Positions 36,401-45,332 of a stretch of DNA of 64,000 nt are shown here, in pieces. The translations under genes and the position numbers were made by a program. Each line of letters opens with the position of its first letter. The stretch's first letter is position 1. The stretch is taken from assembly GCA_019636555.1 (NCBI GenBank), contig JAHBXH010000001.1:248001-312000 (forward strand). Direction: 5' to 3'. The stretch comes from Phycisphaeraceae bacterium (lineage in GTDB: Bacteria > Planctomycetota > Phycisphaerae > Phycisphaerales > UBA1924). Below the pieces are notes generated by a model. The model ran no database searches. It was not told the DNA's origin and worked only from the letters and a program-made list of their open reading frames with translations.

Positions 36401-39400
36401 ATCAACTCGACCCTGCGGGGACTCGGAACCGCGCGCGTGATCGCGCGTGGAAACTTGACGCTCGACGCGTGCACGCTCGGCGGGACGTTCGTCAGCGAAT
36501 CGTGCTCAACCGTGAACATCAACAACGGCCTGATGCTCGACAACGCCGCGATCTCCTTCGTGTCCGCCTCAAACTGCTCCCAGTCGAATCTTCACCTGTA
36601 CTTCTGGGGCGGGCCGCAGACCTTCGGTGGAACCGGAACCGTCCAGCTCGGCGGCGGCAAGATCTCAACGGTCGACGTCGTCACGTTTGCGCCCGGAATC
36701 TCGTTCTCCATCGGCGCACCGGGGCGGACCAGCAGCGGGTCGATCGGAGTGAACGGCACGCTCAACTGCTATTCGCCCATTGTCATGAACTCGAACGCAT
36801 CCCTCGACATCAACGGCGGCACCGGTTCGCGATTCGTCAATCTGGGCGGCATCGATCTGCTCTCCGGAACAATGAACATCAAGTGTCTGTGGGGAAGCAC
36901 CGGCAGCTTCTCATTCGCTCCGACTGCCCGGCTCTTTCTCGATGGGACGTATACGGTCGATTCGCCGTTCAGCGTTTCGAGCGGCGGCTTGCTCTCACTC
37001 TCCGGGAACTGGGTCAACAACTCCACGATCTCCAGCAACGGCGCGGAGCTCTATTTCTACGGCACGTGGTCCAACGCTGGCCTCTTCGACGTTTCGAACT
37101 CGACCTGGCGCATCGGCAATCAGTACCCGTCGCTCGGCGCACACACGGGCTCGAACAACACGGTCACCTACGCGGGGTCGCTGCCCTTCGGCTTGCTCGT
37201 CGCCGATGCGACGACAGGCGACATCACGCTCAGCGCGTTGTCGGCAACCGGGACCACGTTCCGCGCGCTCGACGGCGCGAAATTCATCAATAGCGCTTCC
37301 GGAACCTGGACCGGCTGCACGCTCGATGGGGACATGCTGATCACGGGCTGCACGGGCCTTTCAGTGGTGGGCGGCCTGACGCTCCAGAACGGATCCACAA
37401 TCAGTATCGATCTCAGTTGCAACGCGACAGGTCTGAAGCTGACGGCGAGCTCGCCGACACAAGCGGGTCTGCTGGGGAACGGGCGTGTTCGCATTCTCAA
37501 CAGCAGCACCACAGGCAAGGGCATCTCTTTCGAGGGCACCAACCAGGACATCCCTTCGGGCATCACGATCGAGATGCCCGCCGAAGCAACCTCGGCCGCG
37601 ACCTCGGTCGCAATCACTTCGGGGTTGACTGTGACGAACCGCGGGAAGATTTCCATGGATCGAGCCGGGGGGACATTCGCCTGGACAGGCGGGAACTTGG
37701 TGAACCTTGGGCTGCTGAGCATCACGGCCGGGAAGCTCGATATCGCGGCACTATCCGGATCGATCGGGAATATCCAACTGGAACCGGGCTCCTCACTGTC
37801 GCTCGGAGGTTCCTACACGGTCGATCACCCGCTCGCCGTCTCATCGGGCGGAACGCTCTCGCTCAGCGGGACATGGACGAACTCCGCCGCGATTTCCAGT
37901 TCCGGTGCGACGCTGATTCTCGGCGGCACCTGGACCAACTCGGGTTCGTTCGCGGTTTCCAACTCGGCATGGACGATCGGCGGGACCTACACGTCGCTCG
38001 GAAACTGGAGCGGCGCCAACAACGCGCTCACCTATGGGGGAACGTTCCCCGGCACCTCGCTCATTGCGAACGCCTCAACCGGCGACATCACACTCGCAAC
38101 CGTGACTTTCAAGAATGCCGCGCTCACGGCGACCGCGGGCGCGAAATTCGTCTTCGCGCAGAACGCCACCGTCACCCTGAACAATTGCGATCTCGGGGCC
38201 GACCTCCTCGTCGGACCGTGCGCGGCACTCGTCGTAACCGGTCCGCTCAACTTGCTGAACAATCCGACGATCCGGCTCGCGAACGGCGGCTGCAACCTTA
38301 CACCGCTCACGTTCTCCACCACAAACTCGACGATCAGCGGCGCCGGCCAGATCCTGTTCGGTATCAACACGCTGGCAACCGTGATCAGTGTTTCAACCGC
38401 CAGCGCGACGTTCGGGCCCGATGTCTTTGTGGGCTTTGATCCGACTCAACCCTCCACCAAGTCCACGACCATCAGCATCAGCTCCGCGAGAACCCTGACG
38501 CTGCAGGGGATACTCAGCGCCGACCAGGTCAATCGCACCTTGAATGTGAGCGGGAGCGGCACGTTCACCAATTCCGGTTCGGTGCGCAGCACCGCGGGCA
38601 CGCTCTCGATCGCGCCGACCACCATCTCCAACCTTCCAACTTCGACCTCGGTCCTGACCGGCGGCAAGTGGATCGCCAACGGCGGCTCGTTGACCCTGGG
38701 GTCGCGCACGGTCGTGTCGATCGCGCCCGCGACAGAACTGCGCCTCACCGGTCCCGCTCCCGCGATCCCCAATCTCTCCGGGCTGCGATCCAACAGCGGC
38801 ACGTTCTCGATCGAAAGCCTGAGCGTTGCAACGACCCCGTCGACCGGCACATTCTCGAACACGGGCACCCTCGAACTCGGCCCAAACGCTCTGCTTTCAG
38901 TAACCGGCTCGGCATCGCTGCTTCCGGGCTCGACGATTTCCGCGCGGCTCCGGGGAATCGGACCGACCGAAAAAGGGAGCCTTGTGGCATCGGGCCCGAT
39001 CGTGCTGGGCGGCCGGCTCACGGGGTCCTTCGAATCTCCTTACGTTCCCACCGCAGGGGATGTCATCGCGGGCCTTGTTGTCGCCCCGACAATCAGCGGC
39101 TCGCTGGATTCGGTCTGCTTTGCCGACAACCCCTCGCGCCTCGGCGCCCTGGCGAGCCTCATCTCGAATGCAACACCGATGTCCCTGGACCTCATCGTCA
39201 CTCCGGACGCCGGCTTGAGCCCGGTCGTGACGCAGCAACCGTCGGACACCTCCGCCACTCCGGTTGCGCACTTTGAGGTCGACGCGAGCCCGGACGGAGG
39301 CGAGTACCGCTGGATGAAAAACTCTGTTCCGCTCAATGACGGAGTGACCGAAAGCGGCTCGGTCATCTCAGGCTCCTCCTCCCTAAATCTCGCCATCTCG

Positions 39401-39688
39401 GGCGTCACTCCTGCCGACGCAGGAAGCTATCGCTGCTCGATCACAAACATCTGCGGCACCGTCGCCAGCGACGCGGCCTACCTGATCTTCTGCGCCGGCG
39501 ATCTGAACGCGGACGGCCTGGTGGAAGACGCCGACTTTGTCATTTTCCTTGCGCAGTACAACATCCTGGATTGCGCAGATCCCGGCATGCGTCCCGGCTG
39601 TTCGGCGGATCTGAACAAAGATGGTGTCGTTGACGATGCCGACTTCCAACTCTTTGTTCCGGCCTACAACGAGCTTATCTGCGATTAG
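33458..39688 (+). CDS. Giant secreted repeat protein with Ig-like and dockerin-like C-terminus
   Basis: 2,076 residues from the ATG at 33458 (hydrophobic signal LSCRAIMLALALGCGVFSVECG). The chain is Ser/Thr/Gly/Asn-rich with short beta strands, probably a beta-helix or beta-roll. About six long modules of roughly 200-230 residues recur, marked by 'xSLGxIxRSGGTLxxGGxFxG' (six variants from about residue 265 to 1545) and 'NNGTI/NSGTL' turns. The C-terminus has an Ig-like segment (EYRWMKNSVPLNDG ... AGSYRCSI) and a four-cysteine dockerin-like tail (CAGDLN, LDCA, CSADLN, LICD). An adhesin or surface-fibre role is inferred. It is convergent with the next gene, with a 16-bp gap. Confidence 0.82.
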   Translation: MYRNNAIAWGRLLSGFVTSMAGLSCRAIMLALALGCGVFSVECGAQTLTWTGAGDGVTFGMATNWSPNAIPGAGNDCVVPAGAPTIQINNNFAVKSLTTGRAMSLGSCCTFTLTGGLQLQSGAVFQLANSGSCSGLIFSGGTQSIWGTGEISVVTMGINGSGILLVNNASVTIASGVRVSYSAAATGTSASIEVPSGCTLTNQGEIALSKSNATLSIWNGGSFSNQGTLSVSAGTLKLTTGVWTNSGTLSLTGSGTLSLAGQFSSLGQISRSGGTLIVGGQFTGPELAATAATGEIILTAADFTGVTLRGNGAVVRGSGNSSLRNCAILGEVKLTFGAWTIRDGLEVRGSSSLALSGSPTLRFSGGSQNVWGTGTISNPSFSVDPSTSVTVSPSVSMTFGAGGANPVRGDGGFFVDSTGTLTTLGAITLLGPYSTFSVTGTGVYTNAGSITAGDTNSVRLQSENWVNSGTITGNGAFLTFAGRFSALGSVTRTGGTLTVGGTFVGAELRANNGTGNISLADLSAAGVLFSADGNNTMSIEGAVALSACTLAANTTYKYCGALTVQSGLTLSGGATLTIPSSSSCSKPPISFDGGTQLVSGQGTIQGHGGNDSDILIKNNATVTIGPDVVLRVQTITIESGSQLTNNGTIASDATGMQVSIGGAGAFTNNSLVVASGGSMTLSVASWTNSGIFSVSGGSLFSLQGTYSSLGTIQRTGGTIELKGTFTGSALAATPATGDLQLANLTLTGVALSSSGGAKLRQKYGSGVLDACSIAGEMVIGQSGQCVVRNGLTFIGGATITIDSDVASYSASLVLSGGPQTIAGTGTIQFASTAGSANFNLSSNAIATIESGIVVRNKAGSTGSKIGTIVLFDSSVCTMRGQVISDVPGRSLVLTGYFGSSLVNEGMLGADGASLEVSPPLWTNSGFLLLQNSGILTLGGSYSTIGAVTRSGGTLILNGTPSNLQLSTDDAGGDIVLGTPTLINSTLRGLGTARVIARGNLTLDACTLGGTFVSESCSTVNINNGLMLDNAAISFVSASNCSQSNLHLYFWGGPQTFGGTGTVQLGGGKISTVDVVTFAPGISFSIGAPGRTSSGSIGVNGTLNCYSPIVMNSNASLDINGGTGSRFVNLGGIDLLSGTMNIKCLWGSTGSFSFAPTARLFLDGTYTVDSPFSVSSGGLLSLSGNWVNNSTISSNGAELYFYGTWSNAGLFDVSNSTWRIGNQYPSLGAHTGSNNTVTYAGSLPFGLLVADATTGDITLSALSATGTTFRALDGAKFINSASGTWTGCTLDGDMLITGCTGLSVVGGLTLQNGSTISIDLSCNATGLKLTASSPTQAGLLGNGRVRILNSSTTGKGISFEGTNQDIPSGITIEMPAEATSAATSVAITSGLTVTNRGKISMDRAGGTFAWTGGNLVNLGLLSITAGKLDIAALSGSIGNIQLEPGSSLSLGGSYTVDHPLAVSSGGTLSLSGTWTNSAAISSSGATLILGGTWTNSGSFAVSNSAWTIGGTYTSLGNWSGANNALTYGGTFPGTSLIANASTGDITLATVTFKNAALTATAGAKFVFAQNATVTLNNCDLGADLLVGPCAALVVTGPLNLLNNPTIRLANGGCNLTPLTFSTTNSTISGAGQILFGINTLATVISVSTASATFGPDVFVGFDPTQPSTKSTTISISSARTLTLQGILSADQVNRTLNVSGSGTFTNSGSVRSTAGTLSIAPTTISNLPTSTSVLTGGKWIANGGSLTLGSRTVVSIAPATELRLTGPAPAIPNLSGLRSNSGTFSIESLSVATTPSTGTFSNTGTLELGPNALLSVTGSASLLPGSTISARLRGIGPTEKGSLVASGPIVLGGRLTGSFESPYVPTAGDVIAGLVVAPTISGSLDSVCFADNPSRLGALASLISNATPMSLDLIVTPDAGLSPVVTQQPSDTSATPVAHFEVDASPDGGEYRWMKNSVPLNDGVTESGSVISGSSSLNLAISGVTPADAGSYRCSITNICGTVASDAAYLIFCAGDLNADGLVEDADFVIFLAQYNILDCADPGMRPGCSADLNKDGVVDDADFQLFVPAYNELICD

Positions 39689-39704
39689 CCCCAGGCCCGG
39701 CCCC

Positions 39705-41747
39705 TCACGGACACACCAGCGCGTCATACGCCAGGGCGAACGCCGGAAAATCCCCATCATCCGTCATACCGTCGTAGTTGAAGTCCGCCGCGGGTGTCGT
39801 CAAAAACTCATACGCCCCGACAAACAGCACAAAGTCCAGATCATCGACCAGCCCATCCGCGTTCAAGTCTGCCGCGCAAGTGGGCGCCGGGCGCGTGAAC
39901 ACCAGCCGGGTCGCAAACGCCAGCGCGCCCCCCGTGTTCGCGCTCGTCGCGGTGCTCGACACCGTGTTTCTCCTGCCGTTCACGCCGAACGTGTTGAACT
40001 TGCCGTCAAAGTTCACGGCGGCCCCGCCGCCAATCCGCTGCCCGACGCGCATGGTGATACAGACCCCGCCGCCCGTGTACACAAATGGCCTCGTGAACGG
40101 AACGATGAACGAGTGCTCCGCCACAGTCCCCCCAATCACCTTCATCGCCTCCGACGGAACAAACAAACTTCCGGAGCGATTCAGCACCCTATCCGCACCC
40201 TCGTTCTGCGCGAACACTTCGCTCATGGTGGAGGCCGTCCGCTGCGCCGTGCTGAGGTACACGTCAAACTGATTCACCGTCGCGTCGCCCTGCGGCCACG
40301 AAACGAACTGGAGCGGCGCAACCGGTGATATCCGGAACGCGATCCCGTCCACCGTGCTCCCGACCGGCAGATACGTCAACTGCGAAGGGTCGATCACCAG
40401 CTGATGCACGCGTGGCGTCTCGAAGAGCCACGCGCCCGATCCACCCGATTCCTTCTCCACCGATGTTGGGACACACAGCGACGGTGTAAATCCGATCTGC
40501 AGCGCGATCGATGCATCCTGCGCCAGGAACGCTCCGAACTGCGCGTCCGACGCGCTCGCAACCGAAGTGCGTAGCGCGCTCGCCGGATTCGCCGTGTCCA
40601 ATCTCGGCCCCGCGCCCGAAAACGGCGCATGCCGCACTGTCACGCACAAGTCACCGCCCGTGTACACAAACCCGCGCTGAAAGTGGATCGGCGCACCGAA
40701 GCGCGCGATTTCTCCCGCGCCCGCCGCGAATGCCCCCGCCTCGATCGTCAGCGCGCCCTGGCGCACCAGGATCGCATCTGCCGCCGGGTTTCCCCCGAAG
40801 AACGTCGCCATTTGCTGCGGCGGGTTCACGCTCGTCGCGACCTCAATCTCAAAGTCCGAGGTGGTCACGTCCGCGCTCGGCCACGCCGCGTCTCCCGGCG
40901 CCATTCGGAAGGCCAACCACGTGATCAAACTCCCCCGCGGCACAAACTTGAGTTGCTCCGCGCCTATCACAAACTGCCCCGCAAACCCGCTCGCGCCGAG
41001 CGCGCCCACAAAGCCCGCGCTCCCGTTGCTCGCGTTCGCCGTGAGCAGCGGCAGAGAAACGCCGGCATCAGTGCTCAATCGTGTCACCGGCGTGTCGGCC
41101 GCTTGCGTCGTCATTGCGGCGCCGGCGCTGTTTGCTTTGCGGGCCTGAAACAGCGCGTTCGTGTCCGGGTCTCCGGGCGATGCCGCATCGAAGCTCACCC
41201 CGCCCACGCCCGAGCCGGAGTGGCTCAACAGCAGATGCAGGTTGCCGCCCGAGTACTCAAAGGCGCTCTGGAAAACCGCGCCGAAGGTAAAAGGCGCGGG
41301 CAAAGCTCCAGATTTCGCCGCCGCTTCGCCCTGGCTCACGGTCAGAGCGCCGCTGCGAACAGCGAGCGCATCCGCTCCCGCATTGTCCGCGACGACTGAT
41401 GAGAGCGCTCCCGGCGCGCGCAGCGACCGCGACAACGTGAGCGACCAATCCGCGAAGTCCGCCTGCGCGCTCGGCCCCGCGTTCACCGAGGTGTTGCGGA
41501 ACGAAGCGCCGACAAGCCGCGTCCCCGGCGCCATCATCGACACCTGCGAGCCGCGGAAAACCCACTCGAGCGTCCGCGCGGAATCGTTCAAGGGCGAATC
41601 GTTCGTTCCGCCGCCGATCGCGCCCGCAAACTTGTTCGCGAGCGTGATCCGTGTCGATCCCGGCGGATTGAACGGGAGATTCGTGACGCTCGCCGCAAAG
41701 GCTCCGCCGGCGGACAACGCCGCGACTCCTACCACCATTGCACGCAT
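39705..41747 (-). CDS. Secreted protein with three ~200-residue modules and dockerin-like tail
   Basis: 680 residues with a signal peptide (MVVGVAALSAGGAFA). Three homologous modules each contain a 'xxLxxxPxGSxIxxxxFR' strand, 'WPxxDVxxSxFxV', 'SxxFAxNxGAD.V..RSGAL.V...' and '(F/Y)VYTGGDLCVTxRH'. Its paralogues at 45333 and 54247 have four and five. The tail has two outer cysteines only (CAADLN ... LVCP; the inner pair is replaced by TTPAADFN). An extracellular structural role is inferred; no enzyme motifs were seen. Confidence 0.8.
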   Translation of the reverse strand: MRAMVVGVAALSAGGAFAASVTNLPFNPPGSTRITLANKFAGAIGGGTNDSPLNDSARTLEWVFRGSQVSMMAPGTRLVGASFRNTSVNAGPSAQADFADWSLTLSRSLRAPGALSSVVADNAGADALAVRSGALTVSQGEAAAKSGALPAPFTFGAVFQSAFEYSGGNLHLLLSHSGSGVGGVSFDAASPGDPDTNALFQARKANSAGAAMTTQAADTPVTRLSTDAGVSLPLLTANASNGSAGFVGALGASGFAGQFVIGAEQLKFVPRGSLITWLAFRMAPGDAAWPSADVTTSDFEIEVATSVNPPQQMATFFGGNPAADAILVRQGALTIEAGAFAAGAGEIARFGAPIHFQRGFVYTGGDLCVTVRHAPFSGAGPRLDTANPASALRTSVASASDAQFGAFLAQDASIALQIGFTPSLCVPTSVEKESGGSGAWLFETPRVHQLVIDPSQLTYLPVGSTVDGIAFRISPVAPLQFVSWPQGDATVNQFDVYLSTAQRTASTMSEVFAQNEGADRVLNRSGSLFVPSEAMKVIGGTVAEHSFIVPFTRPFVYTGGGVCITMRVGQRIGGGAAVNFDGKFNTFGVNGRRNTVSSTATSANTGGALAFATRLVFTRPAPTCAADLNADGLVDDLDFVLFVGAYEFLTTPAADFNYDGMTDDGDFPAFALAYDALVCP

Positions 41748-41950
41748 GGCCGCTCCTCGACTCCCGCACGTTCTTCAGAACTAGATGTTACAGCGAGCCC
41801 GCCAGCGCGCAGCAAATATCACGCGTCCCAATAACATCAATCGCTCTTGGCACGCCGCGTGATTCGGCGCCGGCACCGCCAAAGTCACCACGGGCTCGCA
41901 TCGCAATCAAGAAATCTTGCTCTGCCCCTCTGCCTCCCGACACTCTTTCC

Positions 41951-41992
41951 GAATGCCGAATGCCGAATGCCGAATGCCGAATGCCGAATGCC
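41951..41992 (-). repeat. Heptamer array GGCATTC x6 next to stop codon
   Basis: Six perfect units (GAATGCC on the + strand) starting five bases after the stop codon of the leftward gene 41998-42789, so the transcript strand reads GGCATTC. Confidence 0.92.
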
Positions 41993-41997
41993 TTCCC

Positions 41998-42789
41998 TCA
42001 CGGACACACCAGCTCGTTGTACGCCGGCGCGAAGATCGCAAAGTCCGCATCATCCACGAATCCGTCGGCGTTCAGGTCCGCGTCGCACGGCAGCGGCATC
42101 GGCGGGCACAGAAGCTCGTTGTACGCGGGAGCAAACAATGCAAAGTCCGCATCGTCCACAACCCGGTCAAAGTTCAGATCGCCCGGACACGGCGCCAGCG
42201 AAGTGAACGTTCCGTTCAACTCGTACGACCCGGCCTGTGAAAACGACGCGCTGTTGCACGCGTTGGCCACCTGGCTCGACTGCGCCAGCAGCGTGTAGTT
42301 CCGTCCGGGCTTCAGCACGCCGGAAAAGGAGTACGGCGTGGGCACGCCCGCCGCCGCCTGCACCAGGTGCACCGCGCCGCCGATCATCTCCGCCAGCCGA
42401 AACTGCGCGCCCTCCACCGAACCATCGAGCGCGTACTGCACCGGCGTCGTCACCTTGAACGTCACCCTGAAATCGCTCGTCGCCTGCGCGACAACGCAGT
42501 TGGAAGGACCGGCCAGCGACTCCGCCGAACTCATCCCCGTCGCGCTCACAGCCGAAGTCGACACGGTCGAAACCTGTGTCGCTCGCGCTTTCCCGTTCCC
42601 GCCTCCCGAAGGCACGTCGCGGCTGATGTCTCTGTTGAACGCCGAGTACGCGGGCGCCGGGAAGGCGGTCTGGATCGAGCCCGCCGCTTCCACGACCAAG
42701 GCCCGCTGATCGCCCGTCAGCATCAATTGTGCGCCCGCAATCGGAGCCACCGCGGCACATGCCGCCACGCCGAACCAGCCGCTGCGCAT
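41998..42789 (-). CDS. Small secreted dockerin-tailed protein (paralogue A)
   Basis: 263 residues: signal peptide, 'QLMLTGDQRALVVEAAGS', then SRDVPSGGGNGKARATQ and a beta-rich domain (VTFKVTTPVQYALDGSVEGAQFRLAEMIGGAVHLVQAA, split across ~100-140). The tail has four cysteines, and both halves share the loop DDADFA-x-FAPAYNEL. It is a tandem paralogue of the next gene. Function unknown. Confidence 0.82.
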   Translation of the reverse strand: MRSGWFGVAACAAVAPIAGAQLMLTGDQRALVVEAAGSIQTAFPAPAYSAFNRDISRDVPSGGGNGKARATQVSTVSTSAVSATGMSSAESLAGPSNCVVAQATSDFRVTFKVTTPVQYALDGSVEGAQFRLAEMIGGAVHLVQAAAGVPTPYSFSGVLKPGRNYTLLAQSSQVANACNSASFSQAGSYELNGTFTSLAPCPGDLNFDRVVDDADFALFAPAYNELLCPPMPLPCDADLNADGFVDDADFAIFAPAYNELVCP

Positions 42790-42977
42790 ACGAATCTCCC
42801 TCTTCGAGTCTTCTTCCCGCTCTCCGAGGGCAGTCTACCAATCCGGCTTCCGCTCGTGCGTCCGCAGGACATCAAGACAGGGTGAAATCGGAACTTCGCC
42901 CGGTCGGTTCATGTTCGCAAGTCGCCCGCGCCCGGGCTCATGCCCCTCTCCCTCTTCCAAGTCGAGCCCGGGCGCTC

Positions 42978-43772
42978 CTACTCGGGGCACAACAACTCGT
43001 TGTACGAAGCCAGGAAGATCTCAAAGTCCTGGTCGTTCACAAACCCGTCATCGTTGAGGTCCGCATCGCACGGCAGAGGTTCCGGCGGGCACAACAGCTC
43101 GTTGTACGCCGCGAGGAATATCTCAAAGTCCTGATCGTTCACCACGCGATCGAAGTTCAGATCGCCCGGGCACGGCGGGAGCGCGACAAACGTGGCGCTC
43201 AGCGAGTACGACCCCTCGAGCGAAAACGAATCCCCGTTACACGCGTTCGCAAGGTGGCTCGATTGCGCCAGCACGATGTAGTTACGATCCGGCCGCAGCA
43301 CCCCCGAAAACGAATACGGCGTCGGCACGCCCGGCGCCGCCTGCACGAGATGCACCGCGCCCCCGATCGGTTCCGCCAATCGGAACTGCGCGCCGTCCAC
43401 CATCCCGTCGAACGTGTACTGCACGGGCGTCGTGACGTGAAAATTGATTCGAAAATCGCTCGTCGCCTGCGAAAGCACGCAGTTCGATGGTCCGGCAATC
43501 GATTGCGCCGAACTCGATCCCGTCGCGCTCATCGCGCTCGGTGAAACACTCGAGTTCTGCGCCGCCCGCGCTTTCCCGTTCCCGCCCCCCGAATTCACGT
43601 CGCGATCGATCGTCTGATCAAACGCCGAATACGGCGGCGCCGGAAACGCGACCTGATTCGAATTCGCCGCTTCGGCGTACAGCGCCCGCGCATCGGCGGT
43701 GAGCACGAGCTGAGCTCCCGCGCTCGTCGCGAGCGCAGCGAAACACACAACAGAAAGCAAATCCCGCACCAT
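42978..43772 (-). CDS. Small secreted dockerin-tailed protein (paralogue B)
   Basis: 264 residues and collinear with the preceding entry over the whole length (signal peptide, VLTADARALYAEAANSN, DRDVNSGGGNGKARAAQ, the same beta domain). Its two dockerin halves both carry NDQDFEIFLAxYNELLCP, different from the DDADF version of its neighbour yet shared within the protein. It ends with an extra Glu after the usual CP. Clear tandem duplicate. Confidence 0.82.
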   Translation of the reverse strand: MVRDLLSVVCFAALATSAGAQLVLTADARALYAEAANSNQVAFPAPPYSAFDQTIDRDVNSGGGNGKARAAQNSSVSPSAMSATGSSSAQSIAGPSNCVLSQATSDFRINFHVTTPVQYTFDGMVDGAQFRLAEPIGGAVHLVQAAPGVPTPYSFSGVLRPDRNYIVLAQSSHLANACNGDSFSLEGSYSLSATFVALPPCPGDLNFDRVVNDQDFEIFLAAYNELLCPPEPLPCDADLNDDGFVNDQDFEIFLASYNELLCPE

Positions 43773-44048
43773 GTGTAATCCCCTCCGGATGCGCGCCTTT
43801 CAGCGGGCGTCACCTGTCGAGGAATAGCCTACCGCCCCGTCCCTTCCGACCGCACCGGAGTTTTCGAACATCTTGCAAAAAAGGGAGATTGAACGAAGCG
43901 ACAGGTAGGGCGATCACCCCAGCCGCGAGGCCCGCTCCGCATCGCCGGCATGAGGCTTCTCCCCGCAAGCGTTCACACCAGCCGAACAACGAACCGGGCC
44001 GCGTCAATGCCCATTTCGTGCAAACAAACCCCATCCCCTCGCCTCCCC

Positions 44049-45152
44049 TCACGGACACAGCAACTGGTCGTACTGCGCAACGAAGATCACAAAGTCGCCG
44101 TCATCGACGAAACCGTCCAGATTTAAATCCGAGGGACAGAGCGCCGGCGGCGCGGGGCAGAGCAACTGCGAATAGCTCTTGACAAACACGACAAAGTCGG
44201 CATCGTCCACCAACCCGTCGCGATTCAGATCGCCTCCGCATGTAAACGCCGCCGCGATCGCGCTGCTCAGAGTCGAAAGCTCGCACTTCCCGTACGCCCA
44301 CACGCGATAACTGCCCACATCGCTCGCCCGCGGTTCGTGAATCTGAAGCGTGGCTGTGTTGGCGCCGGTCACGCGCCCGTCGTTCACGATCGCCACTCCG
44401 TTCTTCAGCCACACGTACGAGTCTGTATTCGATGCCGCCGCCGTGAACACCGCCGTCTGCGAAGGAACCATGTTTCCGGGACCAGTCAGAGTCTGAAACA
44501 CCGGGGTGATACAGCCCGGCGCCGGCGACACGTCGATCGTGGCTTCAAAGTCGGTGTGGTTGGGCGAATCCGTCGGCGGCCCGAATTCGATGGGCGACAA
44601 TTGTGCATCGCTGTAGTAGCGCAGGCCGGGAAAACCACCCGTGCCGAACACGTTGTTCCTGATGGTCAGCGTCCGCGGCGTCAGATCCCAACTCAGCGTG
44701 ATCTTGCCCCGCAATAGCACGACGGAATATTCCGGCGCCTCGATGTAGGGGTCGAGGGTCAATAGCAGTTGCGACGCCCACGATGTCGCGGCCGTCGTGC
44801 CGATTAGAAAAGACGTCGGTTGTGACGACACCGCCGGGAAAGTCGGCCCCCCGCTCGAGATGACACGCACCACATCCGTCACCGAATCGCCCGCGACCCG
44901 GTTCGTAATGATCTGCTGCCCCTGAAAACGCCCGAAGGCGATCGCGTTCCCGATCCCGTTGGTCGTTTGCACTTGCGTGCCAGGTTCGAAATACGCGCTC
45001 ATCCGAAAGTACACGCTGTCGCCCGATTGCGCGGCAATCGTCGAACTCCACGTCGTGCCGTTCGGCGACACCTCGTACTTCAATCCCCACGCCGCTCGGA
45101 CGCTCCCCGCTGCAACCCCAAGAGTCACCAAACATGCCAGAATGTGCCGCAT
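44049..45152 (-). CDS. Secreted Ig-like protein with dockerin-like tail (AWGLKYEV paralogue 3)
   Basis: 367 residues, starting at MRHILACLVTLGVAAGSVRA (signal peptide), with the AWGLKYEVSPNGTTW hallmark at the mature N-terminus. Domains match the tandem pair at 6792 and 7949, including the Ig-like YVWLKNGVAIVNDG ... VGSYRVWAYGKC and the PNHTDFEATI linker. The four-cysteine tail reads CGGDLN, LLCP, CPSDLN, LLCP. It lies 35 kb from its paralogues and on the other strand. Confidence 0.85.
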   Translation of the reverse strand: MRHILACLVTLGVAAGSVRAAWGLKYEVSPNGTTWSSTIAAQSGDSVYFRMSAYFEPGTQVQTTNGIGNAIAFGRFQGQQIITNRVAGDSVTDVVRVISSGGPTFPAVSSQPTSFLIGTTAATSWASQLLLTLDPYIEAPEYSVVLLRGKITLSWDLTPRTLTIRNNVFGTGGFPGLRYYSDAQLSPIEFGPPTDSPNHTDFEATIDVSPAPGCITPVFQTLTGPGNMVPSQTAVFTAAASNTDSYVWLKNGVAIVNDGRVTGANTATLQIHEPRASDVGSYRVWAYGKCELSTLSSAIAAAFTCGGDLNRDGLVDDADFVVFVKSYSQLLCPAPPALCPSDLNLDGFVDDGDFVIFVAQYDQLLCP

Positions 45153-45312
45153 CAGGTGCGCTCCTCAACCCACACCAAGAGATTACCCCCTCAAGCGCAG
45201 CCGCACCAACACCAATCGCACATCACCGAGCCAACGACCTTCAGATAACACAAATCGGACTCGAATTCTTTGTTCTCTCTGTCTCTTTGTCGCTTCTTCG
45301 TTTTTCTATTCC

Positions 45313-45326
45313 GGGTGCCAAGTGCC
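45313..45326 (-). repeat. Two heptamer units (GGCACTT, GGCACCC) after stop codon
   Basis: On the minus strand GGCACTT is followed by GGCACCC, starting six bases after the stop of the 45333-47993 gene. Confidence 0.55.
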
Positions 45327-45332
45327 TTCTTC

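Noticed and set aside
41951..41992. Possible CRISPR array
   Set aside because: Units are 7 bp with no spacers; simple tandem repeat.
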